From contig DASREM010000003.1 of assembly GCA_035652095.1 (NCBI GenBank), positions 62,001 to 126,000 on the forward strand: a stretch of DNA of 64,000 nt, written 5' to 3'. This document shows positions 9,684 through 18,377 of the stretch, in pieces. This DNA comes from DASREM01 sp035652095 (lineage in GTDB: Bacteria > Acidobacteriota > Terriglobia > Terriglobales > Acidobacteriaceae). The position numbers and the translations under genes are program-made. The notes beneath the pieces are model-generated. The model made no database searches and was not told where the DNA came from. It worked only from the letters and a program-made list of their open reading frames with translations. How positions within the stretch are numbered: position 1 is the stretch's first letter; every line of letters starts with the position of its first letter.

Positions 9684-10703
9684 CTAGCGTCCAACCGAGG
9701 CGCTCTTCAATTCTGTCAGCTTGCTGCTTGATTCTGGCTTGCGGAACACCGCATGGAGATCTGCGCCCGTACCCACCGCAACTGCGATCTCCCGGAAGGG
9801 ATAGACCACACTCAGACGAAATACTTTTTGCATCAACCGGATACCCAGAGAGGGAGACTTGCGTTTGCAATTCGGCATAGCGGAGATCCCATGTCGCAAC
9901 TTCCACTCTGCTATCCCGTTGCGGATACTATTGTCCAAGTAGCACGAGCGCGTGGTCCCCACCTCCACCACCTCCAGGCCAACCGACGCGGCCATCGCCG
10001 CAAGCGCGCGTGGCGAGAACTGCCACAAATGGCGTGGCACATCCAGACCGAACCAGTAACCGCCAAAAATGCGGGCTTCCAGTGAGTCGATATTGGGAAG
10101 GGTGATTGTAAAAACGCCTCCCGGTTTCAACCAGGAGAGCACCTTCGCCATCACCTCGCGCGGGTTATACATGTGCTCCATCACGTGAAAGGCAGTCACC
10201 GCGTCAAACGTGTTCTCCGCGTAGGAGGCGTCCAGCACATCTCCGACAAAGACTTCGGCCCCGGCCGACACACGCGCCTGTTCCGCCACTGCCTTTGACA
10301 TCTCGATCCCGTACCGTTTCCAACCTTGCCCTTTCAGCGAGCGCAGGAACGAACCCGAACTGCAACCCAGATCCAGAATCGAGCCACCTTGCACGTACTG
10401 CAACAGCTTGTTTCGTACTACATCCCAATGGTGGGGATAGAGATCCCCCGGCGCGGTAATGACCTCGTCGTAATCATTCCCATAATGGGACGACATCTCC
10501 TCGGCCTGTGGTGCGTTCTCTAACCAACCCAAGTGACAGTCGGGACAGCGCACCACCGTGTACAGCGCTTCACGAAGGAAGAAGTAGTCGCGCGAGCGCA
10601 GGAAAGGCTTCGCTCCGCGCCCGTTGCAAGCCGGGCACTCCCCGGAACTCGACTGCTGGGCAATGGACTGGGGCCGAGTTTCTAAGGCTGCAACTGTTTG
10701 CAT
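9684..10703 (-). CDS. Class I SAM-dependent methyltransferase with N-terminal zinc-ribbon-like segment
   Basis: The protein has 339 residues. An N-terminal C-x2-C pair (CPACNG, near residue 23) and a second C-x2-C (CPDCHLGW, near 54) suggest a zinc ribbon. Motif I of the Rossmann methyltransferase core is ILDLGCSSGSFL, followed by YGIEMSK and the motif-IV-like region AVTAFHVMEHMYNP with WLKPGGVFTITLPN. It is of Methyltransf_23 type. Methylation of a sugar or of the chain end, which in some O-antigen systems sets chain length, is the likely role in this operon; the substrate is inferred only. Confidence 0.88.
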   Translation of the reverse strand: MQTVAALETRPQSIAQQSSSGECPACNGRGAKPFLRSRDYFFLREALYTVVRCPDCHLGWLENAPQAEEMSSHYGNDYDEVITAPGDLYPHHWDVVRNKLLQYVQGGSILDLGCSSGSFLRSLKGQGWKRYGIEMSKAVAEQARVSAGAEVFVGDVLDASYAENTFDAVTAFHVMEHMYNPREVMAKVLSWLKPGGVFTITLPNIDSLEARIFGGYWFGLDVPRHLWQFSPRALAAMAASVGLEVVEVGTTRSCYLDNSIRNGIAEWKLRHGISAMPNCKRKSPSLGIRLMQKVFRLSVVYPFREIAVAVGTGADLHAVFRKPESSSKLTELKSASVGR

Positions 10704-10783
10704 GTTGTTAGTCCGTTATTGATCTTGTCTATTTTTCATGTGGAGGAGTCCATGTCCCCCGCATGGCAGTGCCGGTCAAGAAC

Positions 10784-12376
10784 TTAGGAAGCTGGGCTTG
10801 CCGAGTACGCTTGCACGCGTCGGGGAAGGACAGCGCCGACCAGGGTCTTTGCTTCTGCCGTAGAGAACGATTTGGTTAGCCAGAACAATGGCCAGGTCGC
10901 CAGCGCGCATGCCAGCGCCGCAGCAATCAGCTGTATCGTTGCCGCCCCTCTCCCGCCGAGCCCAAGTGGGAGGGGAATGTAAAATGCCAGAACGCTTACA
11001 CCAAGAATGATGGCTGTTGCGACTGCGATTCTGGCGGCATCTGGGACCAGGGCAACGGGCCGAAATACATCAAAAGCCTTGCCCAGGGCGTACATCATGA
11101 AGACCATGCCGACCAGTTCAGCAAACGCCAAGCCGGCCAGCACCCCGACCATGCCGAGGGCCTGCGAAAACATGGCGACACCGAGAACCAGGGCGATCCG
11201 CAGCACCTGCTGTACGTTATCCAGCAGAACACTGCCAGAGGCGCGATATAACACGATGGAAAGGATCGAAAAGGCCTGGCACAAACCCGCTGCGGCCACA
11301 AGCCACAACACTACTTTCATCGAAGGGTCCGTTTGTCCAGTCCAGGCATAAATAATCGTGCTGCCGAACAGCGACATAAAGGCCATCGGCAATAAGCCAA
11401 GAGCGGTAGTGACTTTGAACGATTTCACGATGAGCTTGCGCATCGCTTCAACCGAGCCAGAAGCGAAGACCGCGGTACCTCCCGTAAGGATGGGGAGCAG
11501 AAATGCGTCGGTTGCCGTCGTCGCCGTGCTCAACAGTCGTGAGGCGAGCGCGTAAACTCCGGCGGCTTCTGCACCGAAGCCGCGCAATATCGTGATGGGC
11601 AGGATGGCTAAGTAGATGACCTCCAGCATGCCCCGCAGCTGGTAACTCCCGGCAAATCTCGCAAGCTCCGGAATGGCGCTCTTGCACACGAAAGCTCGAG
11701 TGACGCAGATTCTTGGGACGATCTTCTTAGAAGCCACGTAACAGCAGGTAATAAAACCAATCTCCGATGTAGCCATGATGGCGGCCATGGCCACGAGGCC
11801 GAATCCGTGGTGCAGGAAGCAGACAATGGCACCGGCCTCGGCTACACAGAAAAAAGTTGTGAATTTTCTGGCCAGGTCAATTCGATGCCCGCCCGATACG
11901 ATGGCCTCGTACACCGCGCCCACATTCGAGATCACCATGATCAGCGCGAGCACGGAGATTGCCTTTGCACTGGCTGACAAGAATTGCGGGGGAACGCCTG
12001 AAGCGCTGGCTAGACGCTGCGAGAAGATGCCTACGGGCACCAATCCCACAACCGAGAGGATAAGCATGAACGCGCATCCGGTACTCAGCAGCCGGTTCGC
12101 GCTCTCGTATTCATCCTTTGCGATGGCCTCTGCGACATACTTCTGGAATGCCGACTTGATGCCGATGCTGCCGAACCGCATGTAGGCAGCGGTGGTCATG
12201 ATGATCGACCATATTCCGTACCCGTCCAGCCCGAGATGGGCGATTACGAGAGGAATCGTGACCAACCGGGTCGCGACCTGAACAACCTTCGCAATCACGC
12301 CGAACACCGTGTTCTTGCCGATGCTCGTGGCAAGATCGTGATGCGATGCTGTGCTCTTGAATGCCATTCTCTGCAC
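10784..12376 (-). CDS. Polysaccharide flippase (Wzx-like, MOP superfamily)
   Basis: The protein has 530 residues with about 12-14 predicted membrane helices, arranged as in MOP-superfamily flippases. The N-terminal region SIGKNTVFGVIAKVVQVATR and the later GLDGYGIWSIIMTTAAY resemble polysaccharide biosynthesis proteins of the RfbX/Wzx group. It would move the lipid-linked repeat unit from the cytosolic to the periplasmic face for polymerisation. The start could be GTG 12376 or ATG 12367; GGAAGAG lies just upstream of both. It follows the aminotransferase stop by 14 bases. Confidence 0.87.
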   Translation of the reverse strand: MQRMAFKSTASHHDLATSIGKNTVFGVIAKVVQVATRLVTIPLVIAHLGLDGYGIWSIIMTTAAYMRFGSIGIKSAFQKYVAEAIAKDEYESANRLLSTGCAFMLILSVVGLVPVGIFSQRLASASGVPPQFLSASAKAISVLALIMVISNVGAVYEAIVSGGHRIDLARKFTTFFCVAEAGAIVCFLHHGFGLVAMAAIMATSEIGFITCCYVASKKIVPRICVTRAFVCKSAIPELARFAGSYQLRGMLEVIYLAILPITILRGFGAEAAGVYALASRLLSTATTATDAFLLPILTGGTAVFASGSVEAMRKLIVKSFKVTTALGLLPMAFMSLFGSTIIYAWTGQTDPSMKVVLWLVAAAGLCQAFSILSIVLYRASGSVLLDNVQQVLRIALVLGVAMFSQALGMVGVLAGLAFAELVGMVFMMYALGKAFDVFRPVALVPDAARIAVATAIILGVSVLAFYIPLPLGLGGRGAATIQLIAAALACALATWPLFWLTKSFSTAEAKTLVGAVLPRRVQAYSASPAS

Positions 12377-12390
12377 TTTCTCTTCCGGTG

Positions 12391-13611
12391 CTATTCCACT
12401 GCTGCGTGTTCAGGCATTCGCAATGCTGTGGCCCGCTGTACGCCCTCCACCACCATCGCTTGCTGCTCCGCGCTTAAGGTCGGGAACATGGGCAAAGAAA
12501 CGATCTGCCTCGCCGCTCTCTCGGCTATGGCGAAATCACCTTCTTTGTAGCCAAGCGATTCATAGGCCTTCTGCAGGTGTAACGGAATGGGGTAATGAAT
12601 GCCGGTCCCAATTCCCTCTCTTTCCAGCGCGCTACGCAGCGCGTCTCGCTCCGCGCACCGGACCACGTACAGGTGATACACAGCCTTCGACCAGGACGGC
12701 TCATAAGGCGGAACCGCCTCGTGGCTCGTTCTTGCAAAAAGCTCCCTGTAGCGTGCAGCTGCCTGCCGTCGTTTTATGTTCCATTCCTCAAGGTGCCTCA
12801 ATTTCACGGACAGAAATCCGGCTTGGATCGCGTCCAGACGTCCGTTGTAGCCCTCAATGTCGTGGTAGTACTTCTTGGCCTGCCCGTGATCGCGAATCAT
12901 TCGGATCTTGCGGGCGACCTCGGCATCGTTGGTGGTTACGGCGCCCGCTTCCCCGCATGCGCCCAGGTTCTTGCCGGGATAAAAGCTGAATGCAGCAGCA
13001 CGGCCCATCGAGCCGGCCTTGAACCAGCGATCATGTTTTCGCGAAAAGTATTGCGCTCCGTGGGCCTGGCATGCGTCTTCAATCACTACCAGGTTGTACC
13101 GGCTCGCCAGTTCCAGGATTGGATCCATGTCCGCCATCTGTCCGTAAAGGTGGACGGGAATGATGGCGCGGACGAATCGACCGCTCTGACGATGAGTCAA
13201 CTGCCCGGAAGCGGTATCAAACGAGCATTTTGTATCAAGATATTCGGCGAGTCTCTGCGGATCGATATTGTAGGTGCGCTCGTCAACCTCCACAAACTCG
13301 ATCTGTCCGCCCGCTTGGGAGATGGCTTCCGTGGTGGCGATGAAGGTATTGGGCACCGTGATTACGATGTCTTCCGGCTCCAGCCCTGAGGCGATCAGCG
13401 CAAAGCGCAGGGCGTCGGTTCCGCTGCCGACCCCAACGCAGAACTCCGCGTCGCAGAAGTGCGCGAAGTCTTTCTCGAATTGCTCCACCATGGAGCCACC
13501 AATGAAGCCTGCCGTGCTCAGCGCCTGCCGAAATATTGAGGCTAACTCCTCTTCCAACTCGCGATGAGGCGTGATGAGGTCGAGGAAAGGAATCTGCTGC
13601 TGGTTCGTCAT
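12391..13611 (-). CDS. DegT/DnrJ/EryC1/StrS family sugar aminotransferase
   Basis: The protein has 406 residues, normal for this PLP-dependent fold-type I family. Visible hallmarks are GSGTDAL (62-68, phosphate binding), EDACQAHGA (178-186, with the cofactor Asp) and the Schiff-base lysine K214 in FYPGKNLGACGE. It transfers an amino group, normally from glutamate, to a 3-keto or 4-keto nucleotide sugar. It forms a block with the acetyltransferase (four-base ATGA overlap) and the Gfo/Idh dehydrogenase, which points to a WbpE-like 3-aminotransferase making a 3-acetamido sugar. Other ketosugar substrates are possible. Confidence 0.93.
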   Translation of the reverse strand: MTNQQQIPFLDLITPHRELEEELASIFRQALSTAGFIGGSMVEQFEKDFAHFCDAEFCVGVGSGTDALRFALIASGLEPEDIVITVPNTFIATTEAISQAGGQIEFVEVDERTYNIDPQRLAEYLDTKCSFDTASGQLTHRQSGRFVRAIIPVHLYGQMADMDPILELASRYNLVVIEDACQAHGAQYFSRKHDRWFKAGSMGRAAAFSFYPGKNLGACGEAGAVTTNDAEVARKIRMIRDHGQAKKYYHDIEGYNGRLDAIQAGFLSVKLRHLEEWNIKRRQAAARYRELFARTSHEAVPPYEPSWSKAVYHLYVVRCAERDALRSALEREGIGTGIHYPIPLHLQKAYESLGYKEGDFAIAERAARQIVSLPMFPTLSAEQQAMVVEGVQRATALRMPEHAAVE

Positions 13612-14105
13612 AATGCAACCTCCACTTCAGGGGTGACGTATCGCAGTACGCGCGCGGGATTGCCTGCCACGATTGCATTCGTGGGGACGTCTTTGGTGAC
13701 CATGCTGCCTGCCCCGACAATCGCGTTTTCGCCGATGGTTACGTTTGCCAGGATGGTGCTTCCCGAGCCGATGGACGCGCCCTTCTTCACCAACGTCGGC
13801 TCAACTTTCCAGTCCTTTTCAGTCTGCAGAGAACCGTTGCCTGTGGTTGCGCGCGGGTAGATGTCATTAATAAAAGTGACGCCGTGTCCGATGAATACGT
13901 CGTCTTCGATCGTGACGCCTTCACAAATGAAGGTGTGACTCGAAATCTTGCAGCACTTGCCGACCGTCGCATTCTTCTGGATCTCAACGAACGCGCCGAT
14001 CTTGGTTTCATCTCCCACTTCACAACCATAAAGGTTGATGAACTTGGAGAGCTTCACCCCGCGCCCTAATTTCACATCCGGTGCGATACACAGATAGCTG
14101 TCCAT
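13608..14105 (-). CDS. Hexapeptide-repeat sugar N-acetyltransferase (WbpD/WlbB-like)
   Basis: The 165-residue protein is built almost wholly of left-handed beta-helix hexapeptides (such as VKLGRGVKL, IGAFVEI, ATVGKCC and ASIGSGSTILANVTIGENAIVG). The catalytic-type turn FICEGVTIEDDVFIGHGV is followed by the conserved NDIYPR loop and a C-terminal GNPARVL. This matches the acetyl-CoA-dependent enzymes that acetylate 3-amino nucleotide sugars. With its neighbours it would complete a UDP-3-acetamido sugar. The stop overlaps the aminotransferase start by four bases. Confidence 0.92.
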   Translation of the reverse strand: MDSYLCIAPDVKLGRGVKLSKFINLYGCEVGDETKIGAFVEIQKNATVGKCCKISSHTFICEGVTIEDDVFIGHGVTFINDIYPRATTGNGSLQTEKDWKVEPTLVKKGASIGSGSTILANVTIGENAIVGAGSMVTKDVPTNAIVAGNPARVLRYVTPEVEVAL

Positions 14106-14209
14106 AATTTCGTTCCTTGCTTGAGTTCACGCTTGCGATCAAGCGCGAGGTCCGGCGGGACAAATGCGGGGGAGGGTTGTCTAAAGCTGGAGAATTTACT
14201 TCGGGGAGC

Positions 14210-15289
14210 CTAGAGGTATATCAGCGCGCCTCTCTTGCGTAGAGACTTGTTCACCGCTTCCAAAATCTTGACCACGCGGAGACCCGCGGGACCGTCATTG
14301 ATTGGCCGCGACCCGCTGCTGATGCAGGAGATGAAATATGACAGTTCCTGGCGCAGCGCTTCAACCTGCTCAAGTTGGGGCGCCCACATGTCTCCCGAGC
14401 GATAGTTCACGAGCAACTGATACAACCCCTCGCGATTATCCACTTCCACGCCCTTGTCGTAGACCTTCACCTTTTCGTCGGCCTCCAGGTCATTCCATAC
14501 CAGCATCTTCTTTTCACCGCCGATCAAGGTGGTTCTCACTTTTACCGGGGACAGCCAGTTCACATTTACGTGAGCGATGATCTTGTCCGGGAAATACAGG
14601 GTGATGAACGCTATATCTTCGTGCCCGTTGAGGTGCTTCTGTCCCGTTGCCACCAGCGCCTCGGGATTGCGTTCAATCAGGTAGTCCATGATCGAGAGGT
14701 CATGGGGAGCCAGGTCCCAGACCACATTCACGTCGTGCTGAAACAATCCCAGGTTTACGCGCGTGGAGTCGTAGTAATAAAGATTGCCAAGACCGCCTTC
14801 CTTCAGCAGTTGCTTGATCTTCTTGACCGCGCCGGTGAACAGGAAGGTGTGGTCCACCATGATCTGCAGATTCTTTCGCTCGGCCAGTTCGATCAGTTGC
14901 TCTGCCTGCGCTACGTTACTGGTAAACGGCTTTTCCACAAAGACGTGTTTTCCGTTCTCGAGCGCAGCTTTGGCGAGTTCGAAGTGGGTCCAAACCGGGG
15001 TAACGATAGCCACCGCTTCGACATCGGGAGAGGTCATGACCTCGGAAGCGTCCGCGGAAACGTAAACGTTGGGGTAGCTCTTGTGAACTTTCTTCCTTGA
15101 GGCAAAGCTGTTGTCGCAGACAACAACCGTCTCTGCACCGGGAAGGCTTTGCAGGTTCCTTACTACGTTCGGTCCCCAGTAGCCGTACCCGATTACCCCG
15201 AACTTGACCGTACCGTTGATCTTTGCCGGTACTGGGGACGAAGGAGATCCCTCGTATGCCGCTAACGCGCTGCTACCATTGGAAGCCAT
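14210..15289 (-). CDS. Gfo/Idh/MocA family sugar dehydrogenase (WbpB/WlbA-like)
   Basis: The protein has 359 residues. The N-terminal Rossmann fold carries GVIGYGYWGPN for NAD binding. The EKPFTSN motif near residue 134 holds the catalytic lysine region of this family, and WDLAPHDLSIMDYL is the conserved helix of the C-terminal domain. Because it sits directly before a hexapeptide acetyltransferase and a DegT aminotransferase, the most likely reaction is oxidation of a UDP-GlcNAc(A)-type sugar at C3, which makes the ketone used by the aminotransferase. The UDP-GlcNAc 6-dehydrogenase of that pathway is not in the window. Confidence 0.9.
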   Translation of the reverse strand: MASNGSSALAAYEGSPSSPVPAKINGTVKFGVIGYGYWGPNVVRNLQSLPGAETVVVCDNSFASRKKVHKSYPNVYVSADASEVMTSPDVEAVAIVTPVWTHFELAKAALENGKHVFVEKPFTSNVAQAEQLIELAERKNLQIMVDHTFLFTGAVKKIKQLLKEGGLGNLYYYDSTRVNLGLFQHDVNVVWDLAPHDLSIMDYLIERNPEALVATGQKHLNGHEDIAFITLYFPDKIIAHVNVNWLSPVKVRTTLIGGEKKMLVWNDLEADEKVKVYDKGVEVDNREGLYQLLVNYRSGDMWAPQLEQVEALRQELSYFISCISSGSRPINDGPAGLRVVKILEAVNKSLRKRGALIYL

Positions 15290-15310
15290 AAAACTCCAAC
15301 TCCTTTCGTG

Positions 15311-16501
15311 CTAGTAAGCGCCCTCAACCATTGCCTTGGGCGTTCGCAACAGGATCTTGAGATCGAGCCAGGGGGACCACGTTCTTGCGTACTTCAGGTC
15401 GAGCCGCACCATTTCATCGAATCTTATCCGGTTGCGGCCATTTACCTGCCATAATCCGGTGATCCCGGGTTTTACCTCCAGCAAGCGCGGCCGGTGCCAC
15501 AAGTCGTATCTCTCCACTTCGTAATCGATAGGAGGCCGCGGTCCCACCAGCGACATGTCTCCCTTTAGGACGTTGATGAACTGGGGAAGTTCATCCAGGC
15601 TTGTTCGGCGCAGAAATGCTCCGACTCGCGTCACCCTCACGTCCTTTGTGAGCTTATAAACTCCGCCGCCATTTCCGTTCGCAGGCTTTTTCTCCGCGAC
15701 CCCGGCGATTAACTGCCGCACATACTCCTTGTGGGTGCTGGAGTCGTTGTGGTCATACATGGACCGGAACTTCAGGAAGGCAAAGGGCACGCCATACTGA
15801 CCAAGTCGCGGTTGCCGGTAAAATACGGGGCCCTCGGACGTGAGTTTGATCGCCAGCGCAAGAATGACAAACAACGGGCTGCCCACGATCAGTGCCAGCA
15901 GGCTGCCGCATAGATCCATGCCACGTTTTACGATGCAGGAGAATTTCCGAGACTGATCTCGCTTGTCAAGGTCGGGATAAATGGCTGAGCCATTCCGCCT
16001 CTGCGGCACTTCCTGGTCCCACTCCTCGGGAAACAAATGGAAAGAAATCCTTATCCCGTTGAACTGCTCCAGCGTCAGCTTCGCGCTCAGGGCTCCGCTG
16101 ATCCTGGTCAGCATGGTGCTGACAATCGCGTTTTTCTCCTCAATGGCTACCTCAGTAAACATGGCGCCAATGATCGAATGTTCCGCATACCAGCCAGTGA
16201 TGTCGGTCTCCCTGGTGCTCTGCAATAGAACGGACAAGATCTGGTCCAGGGCAACTCCGCTCTTCGCCGGAGGGGCACAGGTCCCCATTTCCAGGAGCAT
16301 GAGAAGGAAGGGCTTGTGCGAGCGTTCCGTTCTCTTTCTCTCCACAACGATCATTCGACGGAACGAGCTTTCATTCAATACCACACGATCTGCGTTCGGG
16401 CTGGCCAGCGTTGCAGCAAGGCCCGACGCTTTCCCGTTTGTCCAGCGTCGTAACTTCAAGCTTGATTCTCCTGTCTGAAATTTTCGTAGGGAATGGGTCA
16501 T
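15311..16501 (-). CDS. Initiating sugar-1-phosphate transferase (polyprenyl-phosphate, WcaJ-type catalytic domain)
   Basis: The protein has 396 residues. The C-terminal half (from about 190) is a bacterial sugar transferase: one membrane segment (GSLLALIVGSPLFVILALAI), then FYRQPRLGQ, FLKFRSM, RRTSLDELPQ with the catalytic DE pair, SLVGPRPP and KPGITGLWQVNGR. It loads the first sugar phosphate onto undecaprenyl phosphate and so starts each repeat unit. The N-terminal 180 residues lack the usual multispanning region and instead resemble a worn GGDEF-like fold (RRMIVVERKRTERSHKPFLL onward), without a GGDEF signature. The repeated multispan helices of WcaJ are absent. Confidence 0.92.
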   Translation of the reverse strand: MTHSLRKFQTGESSLKLRRWTNGKASGLAATLASPNADRVVLNESSFRRMIVVERKRTERSHKPFLLMLLEMGTCAPPAKSGVALDQILSVLLQSTRETDITGWYAEHSIIGAMFTEVAIEEKNAIVSTMLTRISGALSAKLTLEQFNGIRISFHLFPEEWDQEVPQRRNGSAIYPDLDKRDQSRKFSCIVKRGMDLCGSLLALIVGSPLFVILALAIKLTSEGPVFYRQPRLGQYGVPFAFLKFRSMYDHNDSSTHKEYVRQLIAGVAEKKPANGNGGGVYKLTKDVRVTRVGAFLRRTSLDELPQFINVLKGDMSLVGPRPPIDYEVERYDLWHRPRLLEVKPGITGLWQVNGRNRIRFDEMVRLDLKYARTWSPWLDLKILLRTPKAMVEGAY

Positions 16502-16534
16502 ATTTGCGTTCTTGCGATGGAGAGAGCGCCCGAA

Positions 16535-17404
16535 CTAGGCCGACTTTGAACCGGCGCTGCCATTGCTGCTCCCGGACTGAGAGCCGGTAAGATAGTAGCG
16601 CTGGTAATATTTCCGGTGGTCGGTGTTGCTGGACCCGTTCAACACGACCCCAAGCAGATTCGAGGTTCCAAGGCTTTCGAGGCCGGCCTTCACCTGCCGT
16701 TTTTCACTCTTACCCTCACGCACAACGAGCAGAACTCCGTCGGAATGGCGGTTCCAGATACTGGTGTCGGCCAGTGGCAATATTGGAGGAGAATCGATCA
16801 CGATCCAGTCGAACGGCTCCGATAGATCGTCCATGAGCGCGCCCAGGCCTCCCCCGTGCATGAGTTCCAATGGGTTTGCAGCCGGCTTCCCCGCGGGCAG
16901 TATCCACAATCCAGCGTCTTCGAGCTGGTAGATATTTGGGAGAGGACCCGTTCCATCGCAGAGCCATTCCGTGAGCCCCGGCAGCCTGCCCAGGCCAAAC
17001 CTCTCAGCCAAGACCGGCCGCCGCAAATCGCCTTCAATGAGCAGAGTCTTCTGCCAATGCCTTCGTGCCAGGGCCAATGCAAGATTTGCGGAGACCACAC
17101 TCTTGCCTTCTTCCGCCAGCGTGCTCGTGATCAAAATCCTCTTGAGAGCGCGTGTCTGCTGGATTTGCCGCAGCCGCACCACAAGGTATCGAAACTTTTC
17201 CGCCGCCAGGCTTTCCTTGGCTGTCAGACATACCAACCGGCCGTCGGGCGCGGGGGAGATGGGCAGTGTTTCGAACTGCCGGAACTCATTTTGCCCTTTC
17301 TCCGCCGTTTTCAGCAGCTCGGCAGCGGCAGTAGGCGGCTCGAAGAACGGCGCACTCGTCTTCTCCGCTTCGGATCTTTGTAACGCCTCAAATAATCGGC
17401 TCAT
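16535..17404 (-). CDS. CpsD/CapB-type tyrosine kinase (polysaccharide co-polymerase partner)
   Basis: The protein has 289 residues from ATG 17404. The Walker A' segment STLAEEGKS (94-102), Walker A'-like block LIEGDLRRP and Walker B-type block FDWIVIDSPP identify a BY-kinase. A tyrosine cluster at the C-terminus (YYQRYYL) would be the autophosphorylation site. It regulates chain polymerisation and export together with the Wzz/GumC protein encoded two genes upstream. ATG 17404 (MSRLFEALQR) is preferred to the upstream start at 17425 because GGAAAAGTGGAG lies just before it; it overlaps the ATPase gene by 17 bases. Confidence 0.92.
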   Translation of the reverse strand: MSRLFEALQRSEAEKTSAPFFEPPTAAAELLKTAEKGQNEFRQFETLPISPAPDGRLVCLTAKESLAAEKFRYLVVRLRQIQQTRALKRILITSTLAEEGKSVVSANLALALARRHWQKTLLIEGDLRRPVLAERFGLGRLPGLTEWLCDGTGPLPNIYQLEDAGLWILPAGKPAANPLELMHGGGLGALMDDLSEPFDWIVIDSPPILPLADTSIWNRHSDGVLLVVREGKSEKRQVKAGLESLGTSNLLGVVLNGSSNTDHRKYYQRYYLTGSQSGSSNGSAGSKSA

Positions 17405-18371
17405 GCTCCACTTTTCCCTGCGCAACAGCGATCGTTTCCCGCTGCGCCATCGAGTCGGCCCCCTTCACACGCTTGTAAATCTCCAGCAGGATCCTTGCGG
17501 CCTGCTGCACGTCGTCGCTCTCCGTTGTTGCCAGCCTCCGCCGCGGGGGAGCAGCAACGTTCAGCCGGAAGTCTGCCGCCACGCTATCAATGACGTCGGG
17601 CGTGATGCACCGCACTTGGTTGGCGTACGCGGTAATCAGCGCATTCTCACAGACAGTATTGATCAACCGTGGGATTCCGCGGGAATGACGGTGAACTCTG
17701 GCGACGGTCTCGGGCGGAAACAACTCGGCGGCATGCGAGTTTGCCCCGGCAAGCTGCAGTCTGCTCCGGACATACCCGCTGGTTTCTTCAAGGCTCAACG
17801 GTCCCAGCTGCGAACGCAACGCAATCCGTTGCTTCAACTGCCGCAATTCGGACGAGTCCAGTTTTTCGTCGAGCTCACTTTGACCTACCAGCAGGATCTG
17901 CAACAGCTTGGCCTGCGACGTTTCCAGGTTCGTCAGCAGCCGGATTTCTTCGAGAACCTCCGGGGAGAGATGGTGGGCCTCGTCCACCACCAGTACCGTT
18001 GTGAGCCCCTTTTGGTGTCGCTCAACCAGGTAGTTGCCCAGCGCCTGCAACAAATCGCTCTTGTTCCTCCCCGATGCGGACAACCCGAAATCCGCAGCAA
18101 CGTACTGCAGGAATTCCAAGGGAGACAGGCAACTATTGAAAACGTATGCATAAGCAACCTTGCGCGCCTTCAATAATTCCAGCAGGCAACGAACCAGCAG
18201 CGTCTTACCCGTACCGACTTCTCCAGTCAGGACCACAAAACCTTTTCGCCGGCGCACCCCGTAGTACAACGCCGTGAGAGCCTCGTTGTGGCTCTTGGTC
18301 GGAAACAGAAATCCCGGATCGGGGGTGATCTCGAACGGGTTCTTCGTCAAGTTGTAGAACGCTTTGTACAT
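17388..18371 (-). CDS. ExeA-like AAA ATPase of an exopolysaccharide/XrtA-type cluster
   Basis: The 327-residue protein starts MYKAFYNLTKNPFEITPDP, the standard opening of the ExeA / XrtA-associated ATPase family. Walker A is GEVGTGKT (50-57), Walker B is VLVVDEAHH (126-134), and a sensor-like GQSELDEKL follows. Homologues sit next to Wzz and CpsD genes in many exopolysaccharide loci and are thought to power assembly or secretion. No exosortase gene or peptidoglycan-binding C-terminal domain is visible here, so the link to PEP-CTERM export is only by family. Confidence 0.9.
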   Translation of the reverse strand: MYKAFYNLTKNPFEITPDPGFLFPTKSHNEALTALYYGVRRRKGFVVLTGEVGTGKTLLVRCLLELLKARKVAYAYVFNSCLSPLEFLQYVAADFGLSASGRNKSDLLQALGNYLVERHQKGLTTVLVVDEAHHLSPEVLEEIRLLTNLETSQAKLLQILLVGQSELDEKLDSSELRQLKQRIALRSQLGPLSLEETSGYVRSRLQLAGANSHAAELFPPETVARVHRHSRGIPRLINTVCENALITAYANQVRCITPDVIDSVAADFRLNVAAPPRRRLATTESDDVQQAARILLEIYKRVKGADSMAQRETIAVAQGKVEHEPII

Positions 18372-18377
18372 TTCGTC

